Positions 48,485-58,984 of a DNA stretch of 64,000 nucleotides are shown here, piece by piece. The translations under genes were made by a program, and so were the position numbers. Each line of letters opens with the position of its first letter. Positions within the stretch are counted from its first letter, which is position 1. The notes under the pieces are model-generated. The model was given only the letters and a program-made list of their open reading frames with translations. It did not search any database and was not told the DNA's origin. The DNA comes from Histomonas meleagridis (Eukaryota; Parabasalia; Tritrichomonadida; Dientamoebidae): assembly GCA_020186115.1 (NCBI GenBank), contig WSYJ01000099.1:496001-560000 (forward strand), read 5' to 3'.

Positions 48485-48519
48485 TTTACTAAACGTACAT
48501 ATCGAGAACGTTAAATAAA

Positions 48520-49059
48520 ATGGAAAATTTTAATGAAATACTTGCGCTTTCAGATAAAACACGCCAAAAGTTAGTTGACGTATCTGATCTAAGCCAGCGG
48601 ATGTTACTTTTTGTTGATTATCAAGACCAATTTGTTCAACAATTCTCATATAATGAAGAAATTATACAAAAAAACATTAATGAAATTGATTCAAAAATAA
48701 CAAATATAAATCAAGAAATATTTGAAACAGAGAAAATATTAATGAATCTACAAAGAAATTACTGTAAAAATAATCATTCAGATGAAAAATTGCTTTCCAA
48801 TGTTTTGAAAAGCGTAGCAAAATCTCTTAATGATATGATATTTGATGCACTTGATCACAACACAACAAGAGTTCCAATTTTTTCATTGATTCAACTCGAA
48901 GAAGATATATCAAAAACTATTAAAAACTTATCTATTGAGGGTATTTTTGTTGAAAGTGCTGAAGCATCAAAGACGAGAATAGAGGAACAGCAAATTCATA
49001 TGAAAAAAGTCATTGAATTTCTTAAATCAACATTATCACCACAGGAAATGGCCAAATAG
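48520..49059 (+). CDS. Hypothetical coiled-coil protein, 179 aa
   Basis: No family recognised. Residues 45-85 form a clear coiled coil (IIQKNINEIDSKITNINQEI, FETEKILMNLQ), followed by helices rich in Asn and Ser, and a second helix at 140-175. Size and layout are like small subunits of nucleoporin, kinetochore or tethering complexes, but nothing decides between them. It shares a 35-nt divergent promoter with the Cdc20/Cdh1 gene, which contains AACGTTAAA. Start ATG and stop are clear. Confidence 0.65.
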   Translation: MENFNEILALSDKTRQKLVDVSDLSQRMLLFVDYQDQFVQQFSYNEEIIQKNINEIDSKITNINQEIFETEKILMNLQRNYCKNNHSDEKLLSNVLKSVAKSLNDMIFDALDHNTTRVPIFSLIQLEEDISKTIKNLSIEGIFVESAEASKTRIEEQQIHMKKVIEFLKSTLSPQEMAK

Positions 49060-49289
49060 AATAATCTTTCTTGCAGGAATCAATTTAAAACATACCAGTT
49101 CTTAAATTTTAAGTTATTTCAATGTATAAATTAATTTGCTAATTTTTAATATTTCAATAAACAAAAAATCTTATAAATACTTGATATTGTTTGATATAAA
49201 TTAAGATATTTTGATAAAATAATTGGGAAAGTGAAATTTTTTAATGGATTTCTTGTGGAAATATTAACGTATTTTGAAAAAATTGGTAA

Positions 49290-51557
49290 ATGAATGATAT
49301 TACAAGATTTATGAAACAATTAAATCATGTACTTAAGTGTAGAGGAATAGATCCTTATGATTTATTCGAAGATTATGATTCTTCAAAAAGAGGATTTATC
49401 TCAATTAATTATTTTCAAAAAGCATTATTATCAATAAGATGTTCGCCTACACAAAATGATTTAGATTCAATTTATAAAAGATATGGTATATTTCCAAGCG
49501 ATTTTATTAATTATGTAAAATTTTGTCAAGATATAGATTCTTTTTCTTCAACTCAAACACTTCATAAAACAGTTGATCAACGTGATCTTATTCGATTGAA
49601 TTCATCCTTGTCAATACAAGGTGTTGATCTTTATGATATTCTCCAAAAATATGATAAAACCCACAAAGGAATTGTCACATTTTCACAATTTGTTAATTCT
49701 TTTCAAGGCTCCAATGAAGCCATCAAAATTGCAAAGTCATATGTTGATAATGCAACACAAGAAATCAATTATCATGAAATCCAAAACGATCTAAATAAAT
49801 TAGGAAAAACCACATTTCAGAAGAAGACAAACAGCCTTCCAATCATTTTTACAGAATTTGCGAAATCTATCAAAACACGTCGAATCAATTATTTTGATTC
49901 ATTTTTAACTGCTGACAAATTTAAATGCGGATATTTACCACGCGGAATGTTTTTATCCATTTTATCATCATTTAATCTCCCACTTTCTCCTTCTCAACTT
50001 GAATCTTTAGTTATTCCATTTGAGCAAGATGAAAATGTTGATTATAAACTCTTTTGTTCTGAAATCGATAAAGTTAAAATTATTCAACAACCACAAACAA
50101 TTAAACGTGAAACAATTACAAATATAAACGCGCTATTAAAAAATATTCAAGAAATTATATCTTCTCGTCATTTAAATTTTTCGCAACAACTTAATGATAT
50201 CACATCAAAAGATGAATTTTATTTTGTTATGAATTCATTTAATATTCCACTTACTGAATCAGATAAAAAAGCTCTTAATAATCAATTCGAATTACCGAAT
50301 GGTGATTTTGATGTTTTATCTTTTTTAAATATTGTTGATCCAAAGCCAATTAATAATAGTCGAATTATTGATGAAATTATTCTTGATCTTAAAGATCATT
50401 TAAAAACAGTGCGAATTCCTTTGTCAAGATATTTTATAAACTTTGATAGGGAAAAAAGCGGAACAATTTCAGTCCAACAACTTAACTCTGCACTTCACGC
50501 AATTAAGTTCAATATAACTGTTAATGAACTTCATGAAATTGTTAAACATTTTCAATCAGGTAGATTAATTGATTGGAAATCACTTGTTAAAGAAGTTGAA
50601 TCTCCTTTAGAAACTATATCAACATCATATTCTCCTTCTAAATCTAAAATTAATAACGAAATTAGAGATCAAAAAATGATAATAACACTTCAAAAAATTT
50701 ATAATTTAATGAAACAAAAAAACGTTGACTTACGATCAGAATTTGAAAAAATAGATTATCAAAACCTTGGCGTATTAAAGGGTTATGCATTTAGAAGAGG
50801 CTTAGGTATACTTCCTCTTAAACTTGCATCAGAAGAAATTTGTAATTTGATACAATTTTATACAGAATCAAATCAAGACTATGTTCAATACACTTTGTTT
50901 TGTAATGATCTTGAGAAATATGGATACACAGAACCAATTAAGCAACAAAAACCGATACAACAGCAACAACATAAAGAAACAATACTTGAAAAACAACTAT
51001 GTTACGCAATGAAAAAGGTTTACACAGCATTAGTTGGAAAGCAAATGAACGTCTACGAACTTTTTGAGAGATACGATAGGACAAAATCGTATAAGGTTCC
51101 AATTAATGTTGTGTCTTATGCTATTCGTTCTTTAGCTAATTATATAACTCAGGATGATTGTGATATAATTATAAATCGATTTAAAGATGAAAGAAGACCT
51201 GAACTTTTTAATTATAGGAAATTTAATTTGGAAATTTATAAAATAATTCCTACAAATGAAGAAATGATAAAAATTAAAGAATCTTATGTTGAAACAAATG
51301 TTAATGAAACTAAATCTGTGATTTGTTCTATTAAAGGAAGATTACTCGAAAGACATAAATTGGATGTTTTGTGTAATTTGACTGGAAAAAATGAAATTTC
51401 ATTTGATGAGTTTTTGGATTTCTTCGATTACGTTGGAATGGGACTTTCGACAACTGAATACCAAACTGTTTTCCAAAATTATAGAGGTAAAACACTAAAT
51501 ACAGTAAACTGGTTAAGATTTACAAATGATTTAAGAAGATTTGATACTCTTTCATGA
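49290..51557 (+). CDS. Multi-EF-hand protein (EFCAB6-like)
   Basis: 755 residues made of at least six paired EF-hand modules about 100-120 residues apart. Examples: DLFEDYDSSKRGFISINYFQ, DILQKYDKTHKGIVTFSQFV, DSFLTADKFKCGYLPRGMF, YFINFDREKSGTISVQQLN, EFEKIDYQNLGVLKGYAF and LFERYDRTKSYKVPINVVS. Many loops lack one or more acidic calcium ligands (for example G or K in place of D/E at late positions), so only a few are likely to bind calcium. The module architecture resembles EFCAB6-type proteins linked to axonemal or nuclear functions in animals. Trichomonads have flagella, so an axonemal role is possible (inference). Confidence 0.8.
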   Translation: MNDITRFMKQLNHVLKCRGIDPYDLFEDYDSSKRGFISINYFQKALLSIRCSPTQNDLDSIYKRYGIFPSDFINYVKFCQDIDSFSSTQTLHKTVDQRDLIRLNSSLSIQGVDLYDILQKYDKTHKGIVTFSQFVNSFQGSNEAIKIAKSYVDNATQEINYHEIQNDLNKLGKTTFQKKTNSLPIIFTEFAKSIKTRRINYFDSFLTADKFKCGYLPRGMFLSILSSFNLPLSPSQLESLVIPFEQDENVDYKLFCSEIDKVKIIQQPQTIKRETITNINALLKNIQEIISSRHLNFSQQLNDITSKDEFYFVMNSFNIPLTESDKKALNNQFELPNGDFDVLSFLNIVDPKPINNSRIIDEIILDLKDHLKTVRIPLSRYFINFDREKSGTISVQQLNSALHAIKFNITVNELHEIVKHFQSGRLIDWKSLVKEVESPLETISTSYSPSKSKINNEIRDQKMIITLQKIYNLMKQKNVDLRSEFEKIDYQNLGVLKGYAFRRGLGILPLKLASEEICNLIQFYTESNQDYVQYTLFCNDLEKYGYTEPIKQQKPIQQQQHKETILEKQLCYAMKKVYTALVGKQMNVYELFERYDRTKSYKVPINVVSYAIRSLANYITQDDCDIIINRFKDERRPELFNYRKFNLEIYKIIPTNEEMIKIKESYVETNVNETKSVICSIKGRLLERHKLDVLCNLTGKNEISFDEFLDFFDYVGMGLSTTEYQTVFQNYRGKTLNTVNWLRFTNDLRRFDTLS

Positions 51558-51668
51558 ATAAACTTTTATATTTACTTTATTATTTCTTCTGTAATTTGAT
51601 TATTTCAGTTTTATAGTTAAACAAATTAAAATTTACGAATAATTATAACATATACAAAATATTTTTTA

Positions 51669-54326
51669 TTAACATTTATCAAGAAAATCATTATACTTTT
51701 CATGAACAATTTGAAACAAATTCGGATCATCATTTATAATTGACAAAACATTTTGTTTATCTTCCAATGTAATATACATTGCTAAAGACCAATTTTTCCA
51801 ATTTCCTTTACGAAACACATTTACAGTTACAACCAAATCTTCTTTACTCATTACTTTATCTTTTACTAAATTCCGAATATTACTCACAACAACATCGAGT
51901 TTAAATTTGGAATCAACATTCACAAATTTTTCCAAAAACTTATATACATTTGTTTTCGATGCGACACAAAAAGGACAAAAAAGATTTAATTGGAAGTTAA
52001 ACACGTAATCACATAAACAAAACTCAATTAAATTATTCAATCGAATCTTTAACTCACAATAATCATTATACTTAAGTAACATCCCAGAACAATCCACAGT
52101 GTCCTTATCTTTCATCTCAGATGGGCCAATTAATGGATCCAAAAACCTAAACAAAGACTCAATCGTTTCGATGTCATTATGCATTTTCTTTAAGATATAA
52201 AAAGATGCTGGAAATGCAATGTTTGGACCTTCTTCTTCCATAATTACTGGTAAAAGTATCGACGAATATTGCAAATCTTTGTTATTTGTTGTTGTCGATT
52301 TTTCTTTAAAGATCGGAATTCCACTTTTGTTTTGTTCGATTTTTAACCCTAAGAAATTAATAAAGATTTTGGACGGCAGCCCAATCATTTGAAATACTTC
52401 TTGTCTTTCTGGTGACTCAACTGAGCGTAAAGCATTCGTAATACAATATTTGAAAATTTCTGGAAAATACGATAAAAAAGTGACACAATTTTTACCCATT
52501 TTTTCCCTTAACGCAAAAACTGAAATTTGACGAATTAAATTCGGGAAAAATTTGGTGTTTCGCATTGGAAGAACTGTCTTTGCTGCTAGGTCAGGATTCT
52601 GTAACTCAGAAACTATTGATAAGTCAAAGAAATAATTAACATTAATTTTTTTGTTGTTTTGTTGATATGATAAAATTGAAGAACAACTTGGAATTATACC
52701 AATAACATAATCAGTTGTTTCAGAATATGAAAAAAGTTTGAAGTTTTTTAATGAACAAAGTTTAACTTTTGTTCCTTTTATTACAAATATCAAATCGAAA
52801 TTCGGATCAAAGAAAAAATCCGAAACGTTATTAGTTATCAATATAGTATCCTTGTCCTTTTCTTTATAATTTATTAGTTCCAATTTTCGTGATTCATAAA
52901 AAACTAATAATTGATTTGTTTGTGAATGTATTATACAACGAATAATTTTTTCATGAATTGGGATTTTAACTATTGGCTCATTTATCTTACAAACCAATAT
53001 ATAATCCGTAAATATAAAGCCACAACTATATGAATCAGAAAATAGATTAATTGGAACATTTGGAATTTGATGTTTTGGTGAACATGTAAAATCGTTAACG
53101 TTAACGAAATAAAAAGAATCGTGTTCAACAACACAAAGATTATCACCACAAAACGTAATATAACTTATGTTTCTACTTATTTCTGGCGTGAGAATGTTTG
53201 ATGAGTTTCGATCAATAAATAATACTCTATCGTCTGTCAAAACCGCTAAAAATTTTTCATTTTCATCTGCAACAACTGAATGAACGTGAGAACTTGTGAT
53301 TTCATGCTTGATTCGAATTGGCCCTTCTTTTGTCATTCGAAGCTCTAGTATAAAGTTGATCCCATAAAGTAATGGAAATTCTGAATATGATATATGAATT
53401 AGTGGAAGAAGTACAATTCCAATATCACATGAAACAATAGAAAAAAAATTTGTTGTGATGCCATAATTACAGTTTTTTAGTTCAGAAAAACGAAAAATTC
53501 GTTGGATTTGATGAAAGTAATTCCATACAATAATTTTGCCATCACTGAAAAAAATGAAAAGAGTGTAGGAATCATGCCAAAAAATTGATGAAGAGTTGTT
53601 CATTTTGGTTTTCAGCAATGTAATTTCGTGAGTTTTGAGATTGATTACTTCGCATTGAAAATTAGGTTTTGAAATTGCAACAAAATCTGAATCTGAAAGT
53701 GAAAAAGTTTTGATTGGTTCCTCTGTTAGAAAGTTGGCTTCAATGGATTTAGTGGTATTATTCTGAAAAATTGATGGATTATTTGGAAAAAAATAAGAAA
53801 AGCCATTTGCTGTCATTAAAACACAATGTTGTTGATTGATATTTATTTTTTTAATTGGTTCATCCGCACATTTAAATGTGGATATTGATTCTGAAATTAC
53901 AGAAATTGATCCATTTTCATTACCAGTAATAATCATGTTTTCTATGGATGTAATGCAACAAATAGAAACATTGTTTTCTAATTTTGTTATTGAATCAAAA
54001 AAAAAAATTCCATCATTGATAGAAAAATTAAAGAGAATACCAATTGATAATAAAACAGAAATTTTATTGTTTGGAAGGACTACCATGTCGAGAAAAAAGC
54101 CATTTTGTAAATCTGGGAGTGAAAACTCACTTATTAATTTATAATGGAAATACGATCGATAAAGTGTTATTTTGGTTGGTGAAATTGCAAAAAATGATTC
54201 ACTTTCCATTGCTTTATGAAGTGAAAATGTTCCACTTTCTGTTGCATGTGAAAATATGGATGAAAAGTCATCCACATAAACAACAGACATTAAATTAAAA
54301 AAATCATACAGCATTGTTTCGAACAT
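51669..54326 (-). CDS. RIC1-like protein (putative Rab6 GEF subunit)
   Basis: 885 residues. The first 560 are beta-rich WD-like strands (ITSIENMIITGNENGSISVI; VVADENEKFLAVLTDDRVL). The C-terminal 300 are helical. The stretch around ALREKMGKNCVTFLSYFPEI, LLPVIMEEEGPNIAFPASFY and DIETIESLFRFLDPLI resembles the RIC1 domain, which follows a double propeller in RIC1, partner of RGP1 in Golgi Rab6 activation. RMC1 or another tethering-complex propeller protein is the main alternative. No membrane segment. Intact; ends in Asp-Lys-Cys. The assignment rests on layout and a few blocks, so it is moderate. Confidence 0.55.
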   Translation of the reverse strand: MFETMLYDFFNLMSVVYVDDFSSIFSHATESGTFSLHKAMESESFFAISPTKITLYRSYFHYKLISEFSLPDLQNGFFLDMVVLPNNKISVLLSIGILFNFSINDGIFFFDSITKLENNVSICCITSIENMIITGNENGSISVISESISTFKCADEPIKKININQQHCVLMTANGFSYFFPNNPSIFQNNTTKSIEANFLTEEPIKTFSLSDSDFVAISKPNFQCEVINLKTHEITLLKTKMNNSSSIFWHDSYTLFIFFSDGKIIVWNYFHQIQRIFRFSELKNCNYGITTNFFSIVSCDIGIVLLPLIHISYSEFPLLYGINFILELRMTKEGPIRIKHEITSSHVHSVVADENEKFLAVLTDDRVLFIDRNSSNILTPEISRNISYITFCGDNLCVVEHDSFYFVNVNDFTCSPKHQIPNVPINLFSDSYSCGFIFTDYILVCKINEPIVKIPIHEKIIRCIIHSQTNQLLVFYESRKLELINYKEKDKDTILITNNVSDFFFDPNFDLIFVIKGTKVKLCSLKNFKLFSYSETTDYVIGIIPSCSSILSYQQNNKKINVNYFFDLSIVSELQNPDLAAKTVLPMRNTKFFPNLIRQISVFALREKMGKNCVTFLSYFPEIFKYCITNALRSVESPERQEVFQMIGLPSKIFINFLGLKIEQNKSGIPIFKEKSTTTNNKDLQYSSILLPVIMEEEGPNIAFPASFYILKKMHNDIETIESLFRFLDPLIGPSEMKDKDTVDCSGMLLKYNDYCELKIRLNNLIEFCLCDYVFNFQLNLFCPFCVASKTNVYKFLEKFVNVDSKFKLDVVVSNIRNLVKDKVMSKEDLVVTVNVFRKGNWKNWSLAMYITLEDKQNVLSIINDDPNLFQIVHEKYNDFLDKC

Positions 54327-54804
54327 AAGCCGACTGATATTTGATTACTTTACAGTATAAACATTTCAATTTTTCTTTATGTAAAAAAAGGTTCACCAAA
54401 AAATTATGTTTCACCAAATTCTGTTATAAATTGTACCAAATATTCTTTTTTCTATTATATACATCGATGTAAATATGTATTTCTCTTTGTTGAAATTTAT
54501 GCTTGTTGATTGATTCTTGATCTTACAAAACTTTATTTGCAAACATTATATAATTACACACATGTCGTAATGTTTAAGCAATTTACGTTAGCTATTTGAA
54601 TTTTTTTGTTTCAGATGGTGTTTTTTGGATATATGTAGCTTTAAGCGAGGGATTCGTTCACAATATTCAAAGCAACGATATGTGACACTATTCAATTATT
54701 GCCTCAAAAATCAGACCCATGTTTTTGTATGCAGAACACCTTGAAACCGTCACTTATCGACTTTTTCAGGAACGACTAATTTAAATAAAAACAAGAGATT
54801 TTTG
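54327..54804. promoter_or_regulatory. Intergenic region with BRO1 gene promoter
   Basis: AT-rich. GAAACCGTCACTTATCG (54743 onward) joins an AACCGT element to a TCACTT initiator, about 55 nt before the ATG at 54805; nothing else seen in the rest of the region. Confidence 0.45.
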
Positions 54805-56484
54805 ATGACAGACGCCCTAATATCAAAAATTGCTAGTGTTCCATCTTACACTCCAAAATATCTAACAACAAAACCAATTAAAATTAGCCAAAAAATAATC
54901 GATTTTATTAATTCAAGTATGGGCATAACAATCCCTGATACATTTATTCAAAGCTGTAACCGACTCGAACAATTGAGAACATATTTCTCTGCTAAAGATG
55001 GAATTACTGAAAATGTTTCTGCATTTGCCGAATATAATCATTTACTTCATTCATTAACTAAAGAAATTGATATGCAAGCCGCTGAGATTTCATTTAAGTG
55101 GGAGAAGGGAACAGGTGGAATCGATTTTGAAATATGTTGTATGGGATGTAATATATCCAATCGTCTTCTTTCATCTGCTTCACAAGTTGCTATTAGTGAA
55201 TCATCAACATTAGCATCATTTATAGACAAAGTCACCACAGCTCGCGGTATCATGAACAAAATTTTAGAAATATATGATCCTTCTTATGCACCAACTCTCA
55301 AAGAAGACTTCGTACACAGCATTTCCTCATACATTGATGCGTTTTATGCGCACGCAACTGTATTTGCTATTCTCTTGAAGCCTTCTGTGAAGTATTCGCT
55401 AATTGCAAAAACAGCAAAAGCCGCAAGCGAAAAATACAAAAACTGTTCTCAGATCGCACATTCTATCTTTTTTGATGTTCTTGCCCATATCTGTATGTCT
55501 GAAAACTGTTTCGAGAACTTAGAATATGGGAAAGGAGTTGCATATGGAGCAAAGGCGAGACAATTAATTCCCAGCACATTATCCAGAAAAGACAAGAAAA
55601 GCATTCAGAAGCTTATAGATCCCATTTTGAATTTGTTTAAACCAAAATTTGAGCAATATGAAAGAGATAACGCACAAATATATTTGGACCCAATTCCTAA
55701 AGAACTTGAAGAAATACCTCCCTATTCATCACAATGTCCAGGTAAGTTCAATTGGGATGTTTCATCTCAAGTTTCTCCAATTCAAGATTCAATATCTGGA
55801 TCATCAGCTGAGAAGGTTAACAAAAAGCTCGAATCCATACGAATGCAAGCGAACAAGTGCATATGCGATATCGATTCCTTCCTTATGCATTCCCCGGTGA
55901 CTTTCACCAGTGAAGTGGCAGGACTCACATCACAAATAGCGACCGTTAGGGGTGAAGTTATGCAAATTTATCAATTTATAGAAGGGAAACTTAGGACAAA
56001 TGCGCAACAAATACAAAACAATTATCCAGATGCAAATGAACATTTTGGTACACTTGCATCTTTATTAAATCAAGCAAAAAATGCTGATCATAGCTTTGAT
56101 CAACAAATTAACGTTATAAACGAAGCTACAAAACAATTTCAAAGTGCTCCGCAACAACTTAACAGTGCAAAGAATGAAATCCAAACACTTGTAAATAATG
56201 CCCAACAAATCTTTAATAATGCAATGATGGCTGTACATAATAATGCGAGCGCCCAAGCCGCTGCATCTGTGTCTGCAAAGGCATGCAGTGATTTGGATGG
56301 TGTAATGTCATCATTAGATCCAATATTTGACTATGTTCATGCACTTTCATGTGACATGCAGCAAGTTGCAACACAACATCAAAATATGGATGATGTGATA
56401 AATGGGCTGAAAAGAGGAGTAAGGTGCTATAATAGGCTGAAGGAAAATTACTCGAGAATGATCACATTAATTGGATCCGTGTAA
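54805..56484 (+). CDS. BRO1-domain protein (ALIX/Bro1-like)
   Basis: 559 residues from the ATG at 54805 (a TTG codon precedes it in frame). Residues 1-330 fit the BRO1 domain, a boomerang of helices: FKWEKGTGGIDFEICCMGCN, IDKVTTARGIMNKIL, IDAFYAHATVFAILLKPSVK, EYGKGVAYGAKARQLI. Residues 345-559 are long helices like the V domain (SSAEKVNKKLESIRMQANKC; YSRMITLIGS at the end). Family members bind ESCRT-III (CHMP4/Snf7) and act in endosome sorting, membrane repair and cytokinesis. The C-terminal Pro-rich arm of ALIX is missing. Intact. Confidence 0.82.
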   Translation: MTDALISKIASVPSYTPKYLTTKPIKISQKIIDFINSSMGITIPDTFIQSCNRLEQLRTYFSAKDGITENVSAFAEYNHLLHSLTKEIDMQAAEISFKWEKGTGGIDFEICCMGCNISNRLLSSASQVAISESSTLASFIDKVTTARGIMNKILEIYDPSYAPTLKEDFVHSISSYIDAFYAHATVFAILLKPSVKYSLIAKTAKAASEKYKNCSQIAHSIFFDVLAHICMSENCFENLEYGKGVAYGAKARQLIPSTLSRKDKKSIQKLIDPILNLFKPKFEQYERDNAQIYLDPIPKELEEIPPYSSQCPGKFNWDVSSQVSPIQDSISGSSAEKVNKKLESIRMQANKCICDIDSFLMHSPVTFTSEVAGLTSQIATVRGEVMQIYQFIEGKLRTNAQQIQNNYPDANEHFGTLASLLNQAKNADHSFDQQINVINEATKQFQSAPQQLNSAKNEIQTLVNNAQQIFNNAMMAVHNNASAQAAASVSAKACSDLDGVMSSLDPIFDYVHALSCDMQQVATQHQNMDDVINGLKRGVRCYNRLKENYSRMITLIGSV

Positions 56485-56791
56485 TAAATGAACTTTTTAG
56501 TGTATTTTTTTTTAGTGAACATTCTTTGGAAGAATTGTTGAAAGTTTCGATCGAATTTAGATAAATTTAAATATATTGAGATAAAGCTTGAATTTTTAGA
56601 TATTAGGTAAGCAAAGGGATTAATTAATTGTAATTAATTTCCTTGTTGATTTTCGCTGAGAGTTTGAACATATTAATCTAGATGATCATTGACACTTTTG
56701 CATAACTGTTTCCCCTCAAAATTGGATAAAAACCGCCCCCACATCATGACAACCGCCCCCTCGTTCCAATAACCGTCGTTATTCGGTCAAT
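56485..56791. promoter_or_regulatory. Intergenic region before the carrier gene
   Basis: Three AACCG(C/T) elements cluster here: AACCGCCCCC twice (56731, 56751) and AACCGTCG (56771), with GGCGGTTTGTC at 56795. An ATG at 56746 is followed after eight codons by TAA. The composition shift (runs of C) is local and unusual. Confidence 0.5.
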
Positions 56792-57670
56792 TTGGCGGTT
56801 TGTCAAAAAATCACGGCAGCCAAACTACTTAGATCAAACCACCATTTTATCTGCGGGACGCTATCTGCTGTCATAGCTAAAACTGTTACAGCTCCTTTAG
56901 ATGTAATGAAACTTTTCAAACAAGTTGAAAGTAAGACTCATACTGCTAAAGAATCATATGATGAAATAATTTATAAAAAAGGAATAACTGGTTTATGGCG
57001 TGGAAACACTATTGGTCTTATAAATCAAGGTTTGTGTTCAGGAATTAAGTTTTATTTTTCACATAAAATTAATCAATACCTTGGACCAAAAAAACATCGT
57101 ACGCCACTTGAGATGGCAGCTACAGGGGCTATTTCTGGTTTAATTAGTCAAGTTTCTATGTACCCTTTAGATTTTATTCGAACAAGAATGATTATTTCAC
57201 CTGATAAATATAAAGGCTTCTTCCAATCCTGTGCTCTCGTTTATAAGGAGCAAGGATTTTCAGGATTTTGGACAGGTTTGAAGCCCACAATTGTTGGCGC
57301 GATTCCATATGAAAGCTCAAACCACCTTATATACAGTTGGCTCAAGCAACAGTCGTTTATAAAAACCAACAAAGTTGCAACAATACCAAGAAACTTACTT
57401 TTTGGAACAATTGCAGGTATTGTTTCACAAGCATTGGCTTATCCATTTGAAACTGTCCGCCGTCGAATGATGGTTTGTGAGTCTGATGGAAAGCCTAAGT
57501 ACAATTCCATGAAAGAATGTTTCCAAAAGACATATAAAGAAGAAGGAATCAAAGCATTCTATAAAGGAATTGGCGTTAACACAGTTAAATGTATTCCATA
57601 CTCGGCTCTTCAATATGCGTTATATGAGGAAATGTTAAAAGTAGAGGATTATCTAATAAAGAAATTTTGA
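56792..57670 (+). CDS. Mitochondrial carrier family protein (hydrogenosomal carrier), start codon not found
   Basis: About 292 residues with three carrier repeats, each with the P.[DE]..[KR] signature and following G motif: TAPLDVMKLFKQ (repeat 1), MYPLDFIRTRM with YKGFFQSCALVYKEQG, then GFWTGLKPTIV (repeat 2), and AYPFETVRRRMMV with AFYKGIGVNTVKCIP (repeat 3). Such carriers exchange nucleotides or metabolites across the mitochondrial, here hydrogenosomal, membrane. The second repeat's FWTGLKPTIVGAIPY is close to nucleotide carriers. Repeat 1 starts before any ATG: the frame opens with TTG (56792), the previous in-frame stop is at 56747, and the first in-frame ATG would remove helix 1. A short upstream exon, a non-ATG start, or recent loss are possible. 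Confidence 0.85.
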   Translation: MAVCQKITAAKLLRSNHHFICGTLSAVIAKTVTAPLDVMKLFKQVESKTHTAKESYDEIIYKKGITGLWRGNTIGLINQGLCSGIKFYFSHKINQYLGPKKHRTPLEMAATGAISGLISQVSMYPLDFIRTRMIISPDKYKGFFQSCALVYKEQGFSGFWTGLKPTIVGAIPYESSNHLIYSWLKQQSFIKTNKVATIPRNLLFGTIAGIVSQALAYPFETVRRRMMVCESDGKPKYNSMKECFQKTYKEEGIKAFYKGIGVNTVKCIPYSALQYALYEEMLKVEDYLIKKF

Positions 57671-57930
57671 TATATTATTATAAAGTCTTTAACATATATA
57701 AATTGATAAATAAAAGGAAAAAAAGTTATGCAATAAATCTTTATCATTCATGTGAAAAAGCAAGCTCGATAAATAGCGGCGCACAAAAAATGATTTATCG
57801 CATTTATGAACAGTCCAAAGTGAAGCTTCTTGCGTTTTGAAAATAAAGAAACAGACTTTTTCCTCAAATAAAGCATAAAATTTCTGCAGAATTAATAACT
57901 CTCATGAAAGGTCAGGTTTATTTTATTGCA
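57671..57930. other. Intergenic region between convergent genes
   Basis: About 260 nt, AT-rich; no gene or repeat seen. Confidence 0.4.
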
Positions 57931-58914
57931 TTAAAGAGAACAAATGCTGCGATTATTTTCGTATTCCGTTAGTTTAGTACGTATTAGCTCGTGGAATTCC
58001 TTGTCTTTGTTTGTGAAGACTAATCCGTTTTTACTGTTTGCTACTTTCCCATCTCTTGTGTACTCGATCGGGCCCCCATCGAGAGTGGTGCAGTTACACC
58101 CAATCTCAGTCAGAAACAGCTCAAACGGTGCAACGTCCCAAAAGAACTCTTCCATGTTATGAAACCGCCCGTAAACCGAAAATTTTCCAGTCGCTAAAAC
58201 GAAAGCCTTCGTCATGGAAACCATTCGCAACGCATTGTTAGTGTGGAGGAGGTCGGCGAGGAATTGTATGCGTGGGCTGAATTCGGCAAAACGGCCTGGC
58301 TTCGCATATAAAACTCCATCTGTGATTGTTGAAGGAAGTGTAACACGATGATGAGTACCGTCCATGCCAAAGATCCATGAGCCATGGCCTTTGGCAGAAA
58401 CAAAAATCGCTGGTCCGTCAATTGGATATCCTGTGATATCACTTGAATGACGTGGCCATGCTGTGACTGATAATGTAAGTTTGAGATCAACAAGGAGAGC
58501 TGTTGCAATGGCAAAATGACCATTGTTAATAAATCCATATGTTCCATCAATTGGATCAATGCACCAAACTCTGTGATCTTCTGGGTTTATATAATGAATA
58601 GCTGTTGAGCAAGCAGAAACAGGATCAAAATTTTCTGGTAAAACATGTTTAACTTTAGAAAGAAATTCTGGTGTAATTTTGCTATAATCTTCTTCTCCAA
58701 ATACTTTATCACCTGGGAATTTTTTTGAAATGCCATCCATAATTAGTGACTGAATTGCAAAATCACATATTGTTACAACTGTTCCATCATTTTTAGTTTG
58801 AACCTGATCAGTTTGCATTTCATTGAGAATATTAAGCGACATAGAAATCAATGGCTTGATGATTTCAATCATTTTTTCAACATCTTGAGCAAACTCTCCA
58901 AAAATGCTTTCCAT
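57931..58914 (-). CDS. Inositol-monophosphatase superfamily phosphatase, 3'(2'),5'-bisphosphate nucleotidase-like (HAL2)
   Basis: 327 residues from the ATG at 58914 (upstream in-frame codons start with TTG). The superfamily metal sites are present: KVFGEEDYSK, WCIDPIDGTYGF, and FFWDVAPFELFLTEIGC (WD..P and a GC... variant of the usual E-A-G). The EED and DPIDGT blocks bind Li-sensitive magnesium ions. The layout, with NNGHFAIATALLVD and a long insert before the second lobe, is closer to HAL2/BPNT1 (which clear PAP made in sulfate transfer) than to inositol monophosphatase; the usual substrate in trichomonads is uncertain. A TAACCGTCGTG element lies just upstream (58921), in the 70-nt gap shared with the next gene. 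Confidence 0.83.
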   Translation of the reverse strand: MESIFGEFAQDVEKMIEIIKPLISMSLNILNEMQTDQVQTKNDGTVVTICDFAIQSLIMDGISKKFPGDKVFGEEDYSKITPEFLSKVKHVLPENFDPVSACSTAIHYINPEDHRVWCIDPIDGTYGFINNGHFAIATALLVDLKLTLSVTAWPRHSSDITGYPIDGPAIFVSAKGHGSWIFGMDGTHHRVTLPSTITDGVLYAKPGRFAEFSPRIQFLADLLHTNNALRMVSMTKAFVLATGKFSVYGRFHNMEEFFWDVAPFELFLTEIGCNCTTLDGGPIEYTRDGKVANSKNGLVFTNKDKEFHELIRTKLTEYENNRSICSL

Positions 58915-58984
58915 GATTGCTAACCGTCGTGAAACAGTTAATTTGAATTCAAATATCAGCAACGATATCTCTGTCTTCCCTTGA

